Below are positions 9,320 through 18,058 of a stretch of 64,000 bases of DNA, in pieces. Position numbers and translations under genes: made by a program. A model generated the notes under the pieces. That model ran no database searches and was not told where the DNA came from. It saw nothing but the letters and a program-made list of their open reading frames with translations. Origin of the DNA: Modestobacter roseus (GTDB taxonomy: Bacteria; Actinomycetota; Actinomycetes; Mycobacteriales; Geodermatophilaceae); the NCBI RefSeq assembly GCF_007994135.1, contig NZ_VLKF01000001.1, forward strand, positions 1,302,001 to 1,366,000, written 5' to 3'. Each line of letters begins with the position of its first letter. Positions within the stretch are counted from its first letter, which is position 1.

Positions 9320-9351
9320 GGGGAGCGGCGGCCCCGGGGCCGCCGCTCCCC
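9320..9351 (-). terminator. Perfect 32-bp palindrome between binding-protein and ATPase genes
   Basis: Two 16-bp arms (9320-9335 and 9336-9351) are exact reverse complements with no spacer and are all G/C except one A and one T. The site lies six bases after the binding-protein stop and before the ATPase start. In importer operons such hairpins often stabilise the 5' mRNA or partly terminate, giving more binding protein than membrane parts. That role is inferred here. Confidence 0.7.
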
Positions 9352-9356
9352 GGCGG

Positions 9357-10364
9357 TCAGCCGCCGAAGGCGGTGATGTACTCCTGCAGGTCCGGGCTGT
9401 CCGGGGTGACCAGGTACACCGGGACGTCGGTCTCCGGCTCCTCCCCGCGGCCCAGGGCCAGCGGGATGTCGATGGTGGCCTTCACGATGTCCTCGGACTT
9501 CACCGTGACCACGCCGCGGACCATGTTGCCCTTCTGCATCTCCTGGAACAGCGACAGGTTGCCGTCCAGCCCGCCCACGTAGGTCTCCGGGTCGTCCGCG
9601 GCCCGGCCCGTGGACAGCAGCGCCTGGTAGGCGCCCTGCGCGGCGTCGCCCACGGCGGCCAGCACGATGTCGACGTCCGGGTTGGCGGCCAGCACCGAGT
9701 TGGTCACCGTCAACGCGTCCTGCGGCGTCACCGCCTGCTGCTGGGCGACGATCTCGGCGTCCGGCGCGGCCTCGGCCAGGCCCTCCACGATCCCCCGGGT
9801 GCGCTCCTGCCCGATCTGGGTCAGCTGGTCCTCCAGCACGAGCACCTTCGGGGCGCCGTCGAGGTTCTCCGCCGCCCACTGCGCGGCGTCCTCGGCGAGC
9901 ATCCGCCCGGACTCCTCGAAGCTGAACTGCAGCGTGCTGGACTGGTTGTCCATGTCCCCGGCGTAGGTGACCCAGTACTTGCCGGCGTCCATGTACTGCT
10001 GGGCGAGGGACTCGACGCTCGCCGGGTCCATCGGGAAGGACACCACCGCGTCCACGTCGCTGTTGAGGTACGTGGTCAGGTTCGACACCTGCGTGGAGAG
10101 GTCGCTGTTGTCGTTGGTGAACTCCACGGTCACCCCCTGCTCCGCGGCGTAGTCCGCGAGCTGCCCGCTGAGCACGGAGTAGATGGGCAGCGAGGTGAAG
10201 GGGAAGTCGAAGAGGATCGTGTCCACCTCGGTCGTGCCGCCGTCGGAGGACGAGGGGGCGGCACCCGTGCCGGTCTCGGTGGTGGTGCTGCACCCGGCGA
10301 GCGTCAGGGTGAGCGTCAGGGGGACAACCGCGGCGACGGTGGCGCGACGACCTGTTGTGGACAT
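9357..10364 (-). CDS. Sugar-type ABC substrate-binding lipoprotein
   Basis: A 335-residue periplasmic-binding-protein type I domain (RbsB-like). It has a lipoprotein signal: positively charged MSTTGRR, a hydrophobic stretch, then the lipobox LAGC at about residues 22-25, followed by a Thr/Ser/Gly-rich linker. It should be anchored on the outer face of the membrane and deliver ligand to the permease encoded downstream. It is first of the transporter genes and lies 31 bp after the amidohydrolase stop, so all may share one transcript. Ligand unknown. Confidence 0.9.
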   Translation of the reverse strand: MSTTGRRATVAAVVPLTLTLTLAGCSTTTETGTGAAPSSSDGGTTEVDTILFDFPFTSLPIYSVLSGQLADYAAEQGVTVEFTNDNSDLSTQVSNLTTYLNSDVDAVVSFPMDPASVESLAQQYMDAGKYWVTYAGDMDNQSSTLQFSFEESGRMLAEDAAQWAAENLDGAPKVLVLEDQLTQIGQERTRGIVEGLAEAAPDAEIVAQQQAVTPQDALTVTNSVLAANPDVDIVLAAVGDAAQGAYQALLSTGRAADDPETYVGGLDGNLSLFQEMQKGNMVRGVVTVKSEDIVKATIDIPLALGRGEEPETDVPVYLVTPDSPDLQEYITAFGG

Positions 10365-10395
10365 GCGGGGCCTCGATCTCTGGGGAGGGGCGGGA

Positions 10396-12057
10396 TCAGG
10401 AACGGCGGTAGACCTGCTGGCCGGCGAACCAGGTCTGCAGGGTGGTGACCGAGCCGAGTTCCTCGGCCGGGACGGCGAACGGGTCGCGGTCGAGGACGAC
10501 GAAGTCGGCCGACAGCCCCGGGGTCAGCGAGCCGGTGACGTCGGCCAGCCCCATCGCCCGGGCCGCGGACGTCGTGTAGGCGGCGACCGCCTCGGCGACG
10601 GTGATCGCCTGCTCGGGCCAGACCGTGCCGGGGAACTGCCCGGTGGGGTCGGCGCGGGTGACCAGGCCGGCGATGCCCAGCCACGGGTCCGGGGACTCCG
10701 ACACCGGCCAGTCCGAGCCGCCGGCGACCACGGCGCCGGTGTCGAGCAGGTCGCGGTTGGGCTGCAGCCGGCTGGCCTGCGGTTCGGCGCGCACGGTGCG
10801 CAGCGCCTCGACGATGACGCCGGGGAACCACAGCGCGGGGGAGATGTCGGCGACCACGTCGAGCTCACCGAAGCGGGCGATGTCGTCCGGGTGCAGGTAC
10901 TGCCCGTGCGCGATCTGCACCGGCACGGTCAGCCCCTCGGCCCGGCCCGCGGCGACCACGTCGAGCACCATCCGCGCCGCGGCGTCGCCGGTGCAGTGGA
11001 TCTTCAGCCCGATGCGCAGGTCGGCGGCGCGGCGCAGCCAGCCGGCGAGCTCCTCGATCGGCATGGTGGTGTGCCCGGTGACGCAGGCGCCGTGCTCGTC
11101 GGGGAGGTAGGGCTCCAGGAAGGCACCGGTACGCGAGGTGGGCACGCCGTCCAGGAAGATCTTGGCGAAGTCCGGCCGGTGGTGCCGGGTGCGGAACCGC
11201 TCGCCCTGGGAGAGCAGCCCCTCGCCGACCAGCTCGGTACCGAAGATGAAGTCGTTGACCAGCATCGAGGTGACCACCCAGGCCTGCAGCCGGCCTTCGG
11301 CGTCGAGCTTCTGCAACCCGGCCATGGTGTCCAGGGAGGCGGCGGCGTCCTGGAAGGCGGTGACGCCGTGGGCGTGCAGCATCTCGATGCCGCGCTCGGA
11401 GTTGCGCGCGGCGTACTCGGTGTCGCGCTCGACGGTGGCCGCCCAGGCGCGCTGCACCAGCCCGCCGGCCGCCTCGAACAGCACCCCGGTGGGGGCGCCG
11501 GTGCCATCCCGGACGACGCGGCCGCCGGCCGGGTCGGCGGTCAGCTCGAAGATGCCGCCGGCGGTCATCGCCGCGGTGTTGGCCCACTTGTTGTGGTGGC
11601 TGTCGTCGGTGAGCAGCACCGGGTGCCCGGCGGAGGCGGCGTCGAGCGCGGCCAGCGCCTCGGCCGTGGACAGCTGGTCGATCAGCCCCGAGCCCCAGGA
11701 CTCGCCGACCACCCAGGCGCCCGGCTCGAGACCGGCGGCGTACCGCCGGACCGCGTCCAGCAGCTCGTCCAGGCCGGCGGTGGCCGGCACCAGCAGCTGG
11801 TGCAGGTCGGCCTCCCCGGCCACGCCGTGGTGGTTGTGCACGTCCATCAGCCCGGGCAGCACGACCTGCCCGCCGAGGTCGACGACGGTGGTCCCCGGCC
11901 CGGCGAGACCGGCGAGCTCCGCGCCCGAGCCGACCGCGACCACCTGCCCGTCGCGGACGGCGAACGCCTCGGCGCGCGGCCGGGCGGGATCGAGCGTGTG
12001 CACGACAGCTCCGGTGATCAGCAGGTCGACGGCGCTGTCGGCCACGTGGTCCTCCAT
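10396..12057 (-). CDS. Amidohydrolase, YtcJ/Amidohydrolase_3 family
   Basis: A 553-residue metal-dependent hydrolase. It begins with the composite beta-sandwich strand (DLLITGAVVHTLDPARPRAE), followed by the metal motif DVHNHHG near residue 72, then KIHCTGDAA and the late Asp in GSDWPVSES. Length is normal for YtcJ-like enzymes, whose substrates (N-acyl or formyl compounds, imides) are mostly unknown. The stretch DDSHHNKWANT is shared almost word for word with the partial amidohydrolase at the window end. It lies upstream of the ABC importer genes in the same direction, which suggests the imported compound or a derivative is its substrate. Confidence 0.88.
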   Translation of the reverse strand: MEDHVADSAVDLLITGAVVHTLDPARPRAEAFAVRDGQVVAVGSGAELAGLAGPGTTVVDLGGQVVLPGLMDVHNHHGVAGEADLHQLLVPATAGLDELLDAVRRYAAGLEPGAWVVGESWGSGLIDQLSTAEALAALDAASAGHPVLLTDDSHHNKWANTAAMTAGGIFELTADPAGGRVVRDGTGAPTGVLFEAAGGLVQRAWAATVERDTEYAARNSERGIEMLHAHGVTAFQDAAASLDTMAGLQKLDAEGRLQAWVVTSMLVNDFIFGTELVGEGLLSQGERFRTRHHRPDFAKIFLDGVPTSRTGAFLEPYLPDEHGACVTGHTTMPIEELAGWLRRAADLRIGLKIHCTGDAAARMVLDVVAAGRAEGLTVPVQIAHGQYLHPDDIARFGELDVVADISPALWFPGVIVEALRTVRAEPQASRLQPNRDLLDTGAVVAGGSDWPVSESPDPWLGIAGLVTRADPTGQFPGTVWPEQAITVAEAVAAYTTSAARAMGLADVTGSLTPGLSADFVVLDRDPFAVPAEELGSVTTLQTWFAGQQVYRRS

Positions 12058-12208
12058 CGGGAGTTCGCTCGGTGTTCCCCGCCGTGTCGCGGGGCGTCCG
12101 CCGTCCTGTGGCGGGCATCACGCACTCTGGGCCGCGCGGCCGGTGGCCGGTGACCATCTCGTGCACCCGGGTTCGCCGTTTCGCGCACCCGCGCCGTGAC
12201 CGGGCGGG

Positions 12209-13876
12209 TCAGCCGGCCGGCTCGGCCGTGTACACCACCCGGCCGGCGAAGTACGTGCGCAGCACCCGCGTGCGGTGCACCTGCTCCGGTTCGACCGCGA
12301 ACAGGTCGCGGTCCACGACGACGAAGTCCGCGGCCCGGCCCGGGGTGAGCCTGCCGGTGACGTCGCCCAGGCCCAAGGCCTCCGCCGGGTGCGCGGTGAA
12401 GGCGGTGACGGCCTCCTGCACGGTGAGCGCCTGCGCGGGGTTGAGCGCGCCGGGCACGGCCGGATCGGGGTTGCGCCGGGTGACCATCGCCTCGAGCCCG
12501 GTCCACGGGTCGGGGGTGGGCGCGGCGCACGGCCAGTCCGACCCGGCGGCGACCAGGGCGCCGGAGTCGACGAGGTCGCGGAACGGCCACGAGGCGGCGA
12601 CGACGTCCTCGGGCACGTGGACGGCGATGCTGTCCTGGATCACCCCGGGGAACCACAGGTGGGGTGAGGCGTCGGCGACCACGCCGAGGGCGGCGAAGCG
12701 GGGGAGGTCGTCGGGGTGCACGTACTCCGTGTGCGCGATCTGGAACCGCGGCCCGTCACCCCGTCGACTGCGCACCTGCTCGACGGCGTCGAGCACCAGC
12801 CGCACCGAGGCGTCCCCGGTGGCGTGGAACTTCGCCCCCAGCCCGAGGTCGTGGCACCGCTCGACCTCGGCGACCAGGTCGGCGAGCGTGAAGTACAGCT
12901 CGCCGGTGGTGGCGGGCTCGCCGTGCCGGCACAGGTAGGGCTCCAGCAGCGCCGTCGTCCGGGTCATCGGCACCCCGTCCAGCACGATCTTGACGAAGTC
13001 CGGCCGGACCAGGTCGCTGCGCTGCGTCCGTGCGTCGTCGATGAGCTCCGCACCGACCGGGCCCTCCTCCAGGAACGGCCGCACCGGCAGGGAGGCCACC
13101 ACGCGCAGGGTCAGCTCGCCCCGCGCCTCGAGGTCGCGCAGCGCGGCGAGCGGCGCGCCCATCGTCGCGGCCTCCTGGGCGCTGGTGATCCCGTAGGAGT
13201 TCAGCACCCGCACCGCGGTGGCGACCGCCTCGCGGATGCGGGCCGTCGGGTCGGCGATGGACGCGGCGAAGGCCGACTCCGCCCGCGCCGAGGCGAGCTC
13301 GTGCAGCACGCCGGTGAGCCGGCCCCCGGCATCGCGGACGAAACGGCCCCCCTCCTCGTCCGGGGTGTCGTGACCGACCCCCATCAGCTCCAGCGCCCGC
13401 GAGCTGACCCAGCGGTTGTGCATGGTGTCGTCCCGGATCAGCACCGGGCGGCCGCCGCTGGCCTCGTCCAGGGCCAGCCGGTGCTGCTCGTCGGTCAGCT
13501 CGCCGAGCACGGTGCTGCCGAGGATGCCGCCCACGACCCAGGCGTCCGGCGGCAGCTCCCGGGCCCAGGCGCGCACCTTGGCCAGCACCTCGTCCAGCGT
13601 GTCGGTCGGCAGCAGGGGCAGCTCGAAGGCCGCCTGCGCGCCGGCCAGGTTGAGGTGCACGTGCCCGTCGACCAGGCCGGGGAGCACCAGCGCGCCCGCC
13701 AGGTCGTGCACCTCCGTGCCCGGGCCGGCGTGTCGGGTGACCTCGTCGGCGGGGCCGACCGCCACGAGGACGCCGTCCCGCACGGCGAGCGCCTCCGCCC
13801 ACGGCCGCTCCGGGTCGAGGGTCCAGATGCGGGCCCCGGTGACGACCAGGTCAGGGGTGGGCGGGGTGGGGGGCAC
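12209..13876 (-). CDS. Amidohydrolase, YtcJ/Amidohydrolase_3 family
   Basis: A 555-residue relative of the amidohydrolase just downstream. It has the opening strand DLVVTGARIWTLDPERPWAE, metal site DGHVHLN, KFHATGDAS and GSDWPCAAP. I chose GTG 13876 because GGAGG precedes it by five bases; the frame remains open for 33 further codons that look non-coding. The gap of 151 bp to the next gene shows no strong hairpin. The two paralogues probably act on related substrates. The first metal motif reads HVH here and HNH in the neighbour, so they have diverged in the active site. Confidence 0.87.
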   Translation of the reverse strand: MPPTPPTPDLVVTGARIWTLDPERPWAEALAVRDGVLVAVGPADEVTRHAGPGTEVHDLAGALVLPGLVDGHVHLNLAGAQAAFELPLLPTDTLDEVLAKVRAWARELPPDAWVVGGILGSTVLGELTDEQHRLALDEASGGRPVLIRDDTMHNRWVSSRALELMGVGHDTPDEEGGRFVRDAGGRLTGVLHELASARAESAFAASIADPTARIREAVATAVRVLNSYGITSAQEAATMGAPLAALRDLEARGELTLRVVASLPVRPFLEEGPVGAELIDDARTQRSDLVRPDFVKIVLDGVPMTRTTALLEPYLCRHGEPATTGELYFTLADLVAEVERCHDLGLGAKFHATGDASVRLVLDAVEQVRSRRGDGPRFQIAHTEYVHPDDLPRFAALGVVADASPHLWFPGVIQDSIAVHVPEDVVAASWPFRDLVDSGALVAAGSDWPCAAPTPDPWTGLEAMVTRRNPDPAVPGALNPAQALTVQEAVTAFTAHPAEALGLGDVTGRLTPGRAADFVVVDRDLFAVEPEQVHRTRVLRTYFAGRVVYTAEPAG

Positions 13877-14010
13877 GGGCGCCTCCGGGATCGGCGTGGG
13901 CGGCCGCGGAGAGCGGCGCCGGGTGTCCGCACAGTCCACGGCAGGGCGCACCCGGCCCCCCGCCATCCCGCGCACGGTCGACCGCCAATTCGTGCACCGG
14001 CGGCCCCGGC

Positions 14011-14045
14011 CGGCGTGCCCTCGAGCGGCGTGCCCTCGAGCGGCG
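14011..14045. repeat. 15-bp tandem duplication
   Basis: The unit cggcgtgccctcgag occurs twice head to tail plus five bases of a third copy, directly downstream of the AraC gene stop. It contains an XhoI-like palindrome (ctcgag) in each unit. Confidence 0.8.
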
Positions 14046-14051
14046 GGGGGC

Positions 14052-15059
14052 TCAGGCGGCGCGGGTGTGCTGGCGGCGCAGCTCCGCCGGGGACTCCCCG
14101 AAGGCGGCGCGGAACTGGCGCGCCAGGTGGGTGGTGTCCAGGATGCCCCAGCGGGCGGCGATGGCCGGCGTGGTGCGCCCGGCCAGCGCCGGGTCCAGCA
14201 GGTCCCGGCGGATCCGCTCCAGGCGGCGACGGCGGATCCAGGCTGCCGCGGAGAACCCCTCCTGCGCGCACATCTTGTGCACCTGGCGCACCGAGACCCC
14301 GAGGGCCGCGGCGATGGAGTCGACGCTCAGGCCGGGGTCGCCCAGGTGGGCCAGCGCGTGGGCGCGGACCCGGTCGGCCAGGTTGATCCGTCCTGCCCCG
14401 GCGATCTGCGGCAACCCGTTGTAGACAGCCAGCAGCATCGACACGAGTGCGTCACCGAGGTGGATGGCGGCGGCGGAGTCGCCCAGTCCGGCGTCGTCGC
14501 ACCGGGCCAGCTCGTCGACCATGAGGGCGAGCGCCCGGGCGGGGCCGCTCGTCGCCGGCACCGGCACCGCGGTGCGCTCGCTGAGCTGCCGCAGGTGCGG
14601 TTCCAGCCGGTCGCGCGGGACGGCGACGACGACGGCCTCCCAGCGCGGGCTGACGGTGTGCAGCTGGTAGGGCCGGATGGTCTCGTAGACGACCAGGCTG
14701 CCCGCCCGGATCTCGCACTCCCGCCCGTCCTGCGTCAGCCGCACGACCCCGTGGCGGGGCCAGGTCAGCTTGACGAACTCGGGGTCGGTGGAGCTGAGCA
14801 GGCGCCCGGTGCGGGAGACCGAGTTCGCCCCGGTGGTCAGCGAGGCGACGAGCAGCCCGTCGGCCCGGGCGCTGCGCACCTGGCCCTGGAAGGAGGCGCC
14901 CTGGGCCGGTCGGATCCGGACGGGGGCACAGGCGGAGGAGACCGCGGTCTGGAAGGTGTCGAGGGCGTGCTCCTCGATCGCGGAGGCCTCGGCTGCCGTC
15001 GGACGGGGTCCGTCGGCGTCGCCCGGCCCGGTCGAGGACGGCGGGTCTGCGAGAAGCAC
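14052..15059 (-). CDS. AraC-family transcriptional regulator
   Basis: A 335-residue regulator with an N-terminal effector/dimerisation domain of the AraC_binding_2 kind (HGVVRLTQDGRECEIRAGSLVVYETIRPY) and a C-terminal double helix-turn-helix (LSVDSIAAALGVSVRQVHKMCAQEGFSAAAWIRRRRLERI, then GILDTTHLARQFRAAFGESP). I chose GTG 15059, with AAGGAG five bases upstream; a second GTG at 15065 overlaps that site. It is transcribed leftward like the P450 genes upstream and the amidohydrolase/importer genes downstream, and could serve either. The FeaR-like domain layout suggests aromatic or amine effectors, but this is inference. Confidence 0.88.
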   Translation of the reverse strand: MLLADPPSSTGPGDADGPRPTAAEASAIEEHALDTFQTAVSSACAPVRIRPAQGASFQGQVRSARADGLLVASLTTGANSVSRTGRLLSSTDPEFVKLTWPRHGVVRLTQDGRECEIRAGSLVVYETIRPYQLHTVSPRWEAVVVAVPRDRLEPHLRQLSERTAVPVPATSGPARALALMVDELARCDDAGLGDSAAAIHLGDALVSMLLAVYNGLPQIAGAGRINLADRVRAHALAHLGDPGLSVDSIAAALGVSVRQVHKMCAQEGFSAAAWIRRRRLERIRRDLLDPALAGRTTPAIAARWGILDTTHLARQFRAAFGESPAELRRQHTRAA

Positions 15060-15198
15060 GCTCACTCCTTGACCAACTCGGAATACGAGCAGTGAGCCCG
15101 AAATGCACACGCTAGATGCCCGGAGGCCCCGGACATAGGGGTCTGCCCGTGCCTGTGCACAGTCGTGACCTGCGGCCCCGGTCCGGGTCCCGCGGACG

Positions 15199-16398
15199 TC
15201 ACTCCGGCCCCCAGGTGACCGGCAGGGAGGACAGCCCCCGGAAGACCCAGCCGGCCCACTGCTCCGCACGCCGTGGATCGCTCCGCAGACCGGGGAGGGC
15301 CTCGTGGACGAGCGGGACCGCGATCTCCCCGATGGAGATGCGGGCCGCCCAGTGCCCGGCGCACAGGTGGACGCCGCTGCCGAAGCCCAGGTGCGACCGT
15401 CTGGGGCGTGCGCTGTCGAACTCCGCTGCGCCGTCGAACTCCGCCGGGTCGCGGTTCGCCGCCGCGACGACCACGCCGATCGGCGCCCGCTCCGGGAGAC
15501 GGGTGCCGGCCAGCACGGTGGCCCGGGTGGTCTCCCGGGGGTACATGCCGATGGGGGAGACCCACCGGACCGTCTCGTCGAAGACGGCCGGCCACAGTGC
15601 CGGGTCGGCGAGCACCCGCCGGCGCTGGTCCGGGTGGCGGCTGAGCGCCCAGACGACGGCGGTCACCATGTGCTGGGGCTCGTTCATGCCGCCGGAGATG
15701 GTCAGCTTCACGTTGGCCGCCACGGCCTCGTGCGGCAGCCCGCCGTTCACGAAGGCCGAGGTCATCGACCCGTCCGGGTGCCGGCGGTACCACGGGACGA
15801 GCTCCTCCAGCAGGGCGTCGACCTCCTCGCGTGCGGCATCGCAGCGGCGCCAGGTGTCCGCGTCGTCGTGCAGGTTGCCGGTGCCGGCGATGAAGGCGTG
15901 CGACCACCGCTGCATGTCCGCCGCGCTCGCCCCCCGGAGCCCGAGGAGGTCGACGAGGTTCTGTGCGGCGACCGGCCCGGCGTAGTCGCGGTTGAGGTCG
16001 GCGTCGTCCGGGCCCTGCTCGCGCAGGACCGCCAGCTGGGTCCGGGCGTTGCGCTCGAAGACCGGTGCCCAGGTCTGCCGGATGTTCTTCGGCCGCAGCG
16101 TCGGGTTGACGGTCTGGCGCTCGACCGCGTGGTCCGGGTCGTCCTTGCGGAGCATCGGTTGCGCACCGAGCGCACGGGCGAGGGTCGCGCTCCCGCCGGT
16201 GACCGAGGCCGAGTACGTCTCCTGGTCGGCCTCGACGTCGCGGCACCCCGCGAAGGAGGTGACGAGGTACTTGCCCACCGCCGGCACCCGCACCACCGGG
16301 CCCAGCTCGCGCAGTCGGGTGTAGGTGTCGTAGGGGTCGCGCGCCAGGACCGTGGGGTCGACCCAGTCGGCGGTCGGGGCGTCGATCGGTGCGGACAT
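15199..16398 (-). CDS. Cytochrome P450 (GcoA/CYP255-like)
   Basis: A 399-residue soluble bacterial P450. The heme ligand Cys is in FGSGVHLCAG near residue 345, the ExxR motif is in FDETVRW, and GMYPRETTR follows. The I-helix reads ISGGMNEPQH, where most P450s have AGxxT, so the usual Thr is missing. From memory, GcoA (CYP255A, guaiacol O-demethylase) carries a comparable AMQEPGH and a similar C-terminal WxFRGxxSLxVTW, which this protein also has. ATG 16398 has GGAGAG upstream; an ATG at 16419 overlapping the reductase stop (ATGA) is the alternative. A reductase and ferredoxin lie immediately upstream. O-demethylation or hydroxylation of an aromatic is a reasonable guess. Confidence 0.9.
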   Translation of the reverse strand: MSAPIDAPTADWVDPTVLARDPYDTYTRLRELGPVVRVPAVGKYLVTSFAGCRDVEADQETYSASVTGGSATLARALGAQPMLRKDDPDHAVERQTVNPTLRPKNIRQTWAPVFERNARTQLAVLREQGPDDADLNRDYAGPVAAQNLVDLLGLRGASAADMQRWSHAFIAGTGNLHDDADTWRRCDAAREEVDALLEELVPWYRRHPDGSMTSAFVNGGLPHEAVAANVKLTISGGMNEPQHMVTAVVWALSRHPDQRRRVLADPALWPAVFDETVRWVSPIGMYPRETTRATVLAGTRLPERAPIGVVVAAANRDPAEFDGAAEFDSARPRRSHLGFGSGVHLCAGHWAARISIGEIAVPLVHEALPGLRSDPRRAEQWAGWVFRGLSSLPVTWGPE

Positions 16399-16415
16399 GG
16401 TCTCTCCGGATCGGG

Positions 16416-17651
16416 TCATGGCACGGGCGCCGACTGCTTGGCGAAGTCCTTCAGGCTGAACGCCGGGTCGGCCGCCTGTTCCGGCGTCGGGGTCACCGCC
16501 CCGGACAGCACCCGCCGCGCGGCGACGTGGTCGGCTGCCCGGTTGAGCGACTCCACGGCGACCAGCGCCCCGTCGCGGAACGCCAGGACCGAGAAGCGAC
16601 CCCCCGGGCGGTCCCCGCACACCACCGTGGTGTCCCCGGGCTGCGCCAGCCCGGCGATCTGCAGGCGCAGGCTGCCCTGGTTGCTCCAGAACCAGGGCAG
16701 CTCGCCGTACCCGGCCGGTGCGCCCAGGATCTGCTGGGCGACGTGCCGCCCCTGGTCGGTGGCGTTCTGCACCGACTCCAGGCGGCGCCGGCCGCCCAGG
16801 CCCGGGATCGGGAAGCTCGCGCAGTCGCCGATGGCGTAGACGTCGGGGTCGGACGTGCGCAGGTGGGCGTCCACGACGATCCCGTCGTCGACGACGAGAC
16901 CGGCCGCCGTCGCCAGCTCGTCCCGGGGGCGGACCCCCACGCCGATCAGCACGACGTCGGCGGCGTACTCGGCACCGGCACCGCTGACCAGCCCGGTGAC
17001 CCGTCCGTCCCGGCCGCGGATCCCGGCCAGGCCCTCGCCGAGCCGGAGATCGCTGCCCATCGCCCGGTGCGCGTCGGCGAGGTGGGTGGACATGTCGGCG
17101 GTCAGGGCACGGCCCATCGGCCGGTCGGTGGTCTCGAGGACGGTGACCGCGAGGCCGCGCGCCCGCGCCGCGGCGGCGAACTCCAGGCCGATGAAACCGG
17201 CGCCGACCACCGCGGCGGACCGGGCCTGCTCCAGGTCGGCCCGCAGTCGCTCGGCGTCGGCCAGCGTGCGCAGGTCGTGCACGCCGGCCAGGTCGCTGCC
17301 GGTCACGGCGAGGGTCCGGTTGGCCGCTCCGGTGGCCAGCACGAGGGCGCTGTAGTGCAGCTCGTCGCCGTCGTCGAGGACGACGGTCCGGCGCCGACGG
17401 TCCAGGACCGTCGCGGTCACGCCGGTGCGCAGGTCGATCCCGTTCTCCGCGTAGAACCGGGCGCCACGCAGGGGCAGCGGTTCGGCCGTGTCGCCGGGGG
17501 CGAGGAAGTCCTTGGACAGCGGAGGGCGCTGGTACGGGAGGGCGTCCTCGTCCCCGACGAGGGTCACCCTCCCGTCGTGGCCGCCGGTGCGCAGGGACTC
17601 GGCGACCTGGACCCCCGCGTGCCCCGCCCCGATGACCACCACGTGCTGCAC
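16416..17651 (-). CDS. FAD-dependent ferredoxin reductase (CamA/ThcD type)
   Basis: A 411-residue NAD(P)H:ferredoxin reductase of the putidaredoxin/rhodocoxin reductase family. The FAD Rossmann motif GAGHAG opens the protein, LPYQRPPLSKDFL follows near residue 40, and the NADH Rossmann GAGFIGLE lies near 145. The second FAD motif DVYAIGDCA lies near 280. It should transfer electrons from NADH to the [2Fe-2S] ferredoxin encoded 10 bp upstream and so to the flanking P450s. The gene order P450, reductase, ferredoxin, P450 on one strand strongly supports a three-component system. Confidence 0.94.
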   Translation of the reverse strand: MQHVVVIGAGHAGVQVAESLRTGGHDGRVTLVGDEDALPYQRPPLSKDFLAPGDTAEPLPLRGARFYAENGIDLRTGVTATVLDRRRRTVVLDDGDELHYSALVLATGAANRTLAVTGSDLAGVHDLRTLADAERLRADLEQARSAAVVGAGFIGLEFAAAARARGLAVTVLETTDRPMGRALTADMSTHLADAHRAMGSDLRLGEGLAGIRGRDGRVTGLVSGAGAEYAADVVLIGVGVRPRDELATAAGLVVDDGIVVDAHLRTSDPDVYAIGDCASFPIPGLGGRRRLESVQNATDQGRHVAQQILGAPAGYGELPWFWSNQGSLRLQIAGLAQPGDTTVVCGDRPGGRFSVLAFRDGALVAVESLNRAADHVAARRVLSGAVTPTPEQAADPAFSLKDFAKQSAPVP

Positions 17652-17661
17652 GGGGCGGCCC

Positions 17662-17988
17662 TCAGACCTGACTGGCCGGGACGTCGACCTCGATCTCGTC
17701 GAGGTCCGGACCGACGACGACCTGACAGCCGAGCCGGCTGCGGTCGGCGTCCCGCGGGGCGGTGGTGCAGTCCAGCATCTCCTCCTCGTCCTCGCTGATG
17801 TCCGGCAGCGCGCCGAGGTAGGGGTCGCGGACGTACACGTGGCAGGTGGCGCACATGGCCTGGCCGCCGCACTCGCCGACGATCCCGCGGACGCCGTTGC
17901 GGACGGCGGCGCGCATCAGGCTGGTGCCCGGCTCGACGTCGAGGACGTCGGCCGTGCCGCCGTCGTGGTGGTAGGTCACCGTGGGCAT
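17662..17988 (-). CDS. [2Fe-2S] ferredoxin, adrenodoxin/putidaredoxin type
   Basis: A 108-residue ferredoxin. Cluster ligands are Cys40, Cys46, Cys49 and Cys88 (GECGGQAMCATC ... RLGCQV), the C-x5-C-x2-C-x(about 37)-C pattern of vertebrate-type ferredoxins that serve P450s. The acidic stretch DISEDEEEML near residue 64 would contact the reductase and P450. It lies between the reductase gene (10 bp) and the second P450 (70 bp, filled with a short tandem repeat). Confidence 0.94.
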   Translation of the reverse strand: MPTVTYHHDGGTADVLDVEPGTSLMRAAVRNGVRGIVGECGGQAMCATCHVYVRDPYLGALPDISEDEEEMLDCTTAPRDADRSRLGCQVVVGPDLDEIEVDVPASQV

Positions 17989-18002
17989 GTCGAACTCCTC
18001 GA

Positions 18003-18056
18003 GTTCTCAGGGCGTCTGGGGTTCTCAGGTCGTCTGGGGTTCTCGGGGCGTCCGGG
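18003..18056. repeat. 18-bp tandem repeat, three copies
   Basis: Three imperfect head-to-tail copies of a unit close to ttctcaggkcgtctgggg fill the 70-bp gap between the second P450 gene and the ferredoxin gene. On the coding strand each copy reads like GAGAACCCCAGACG. It could affect spacing or mRNA structure between the two genes. Confidence 0.8.
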
Positions 18057-18058
18057 TC

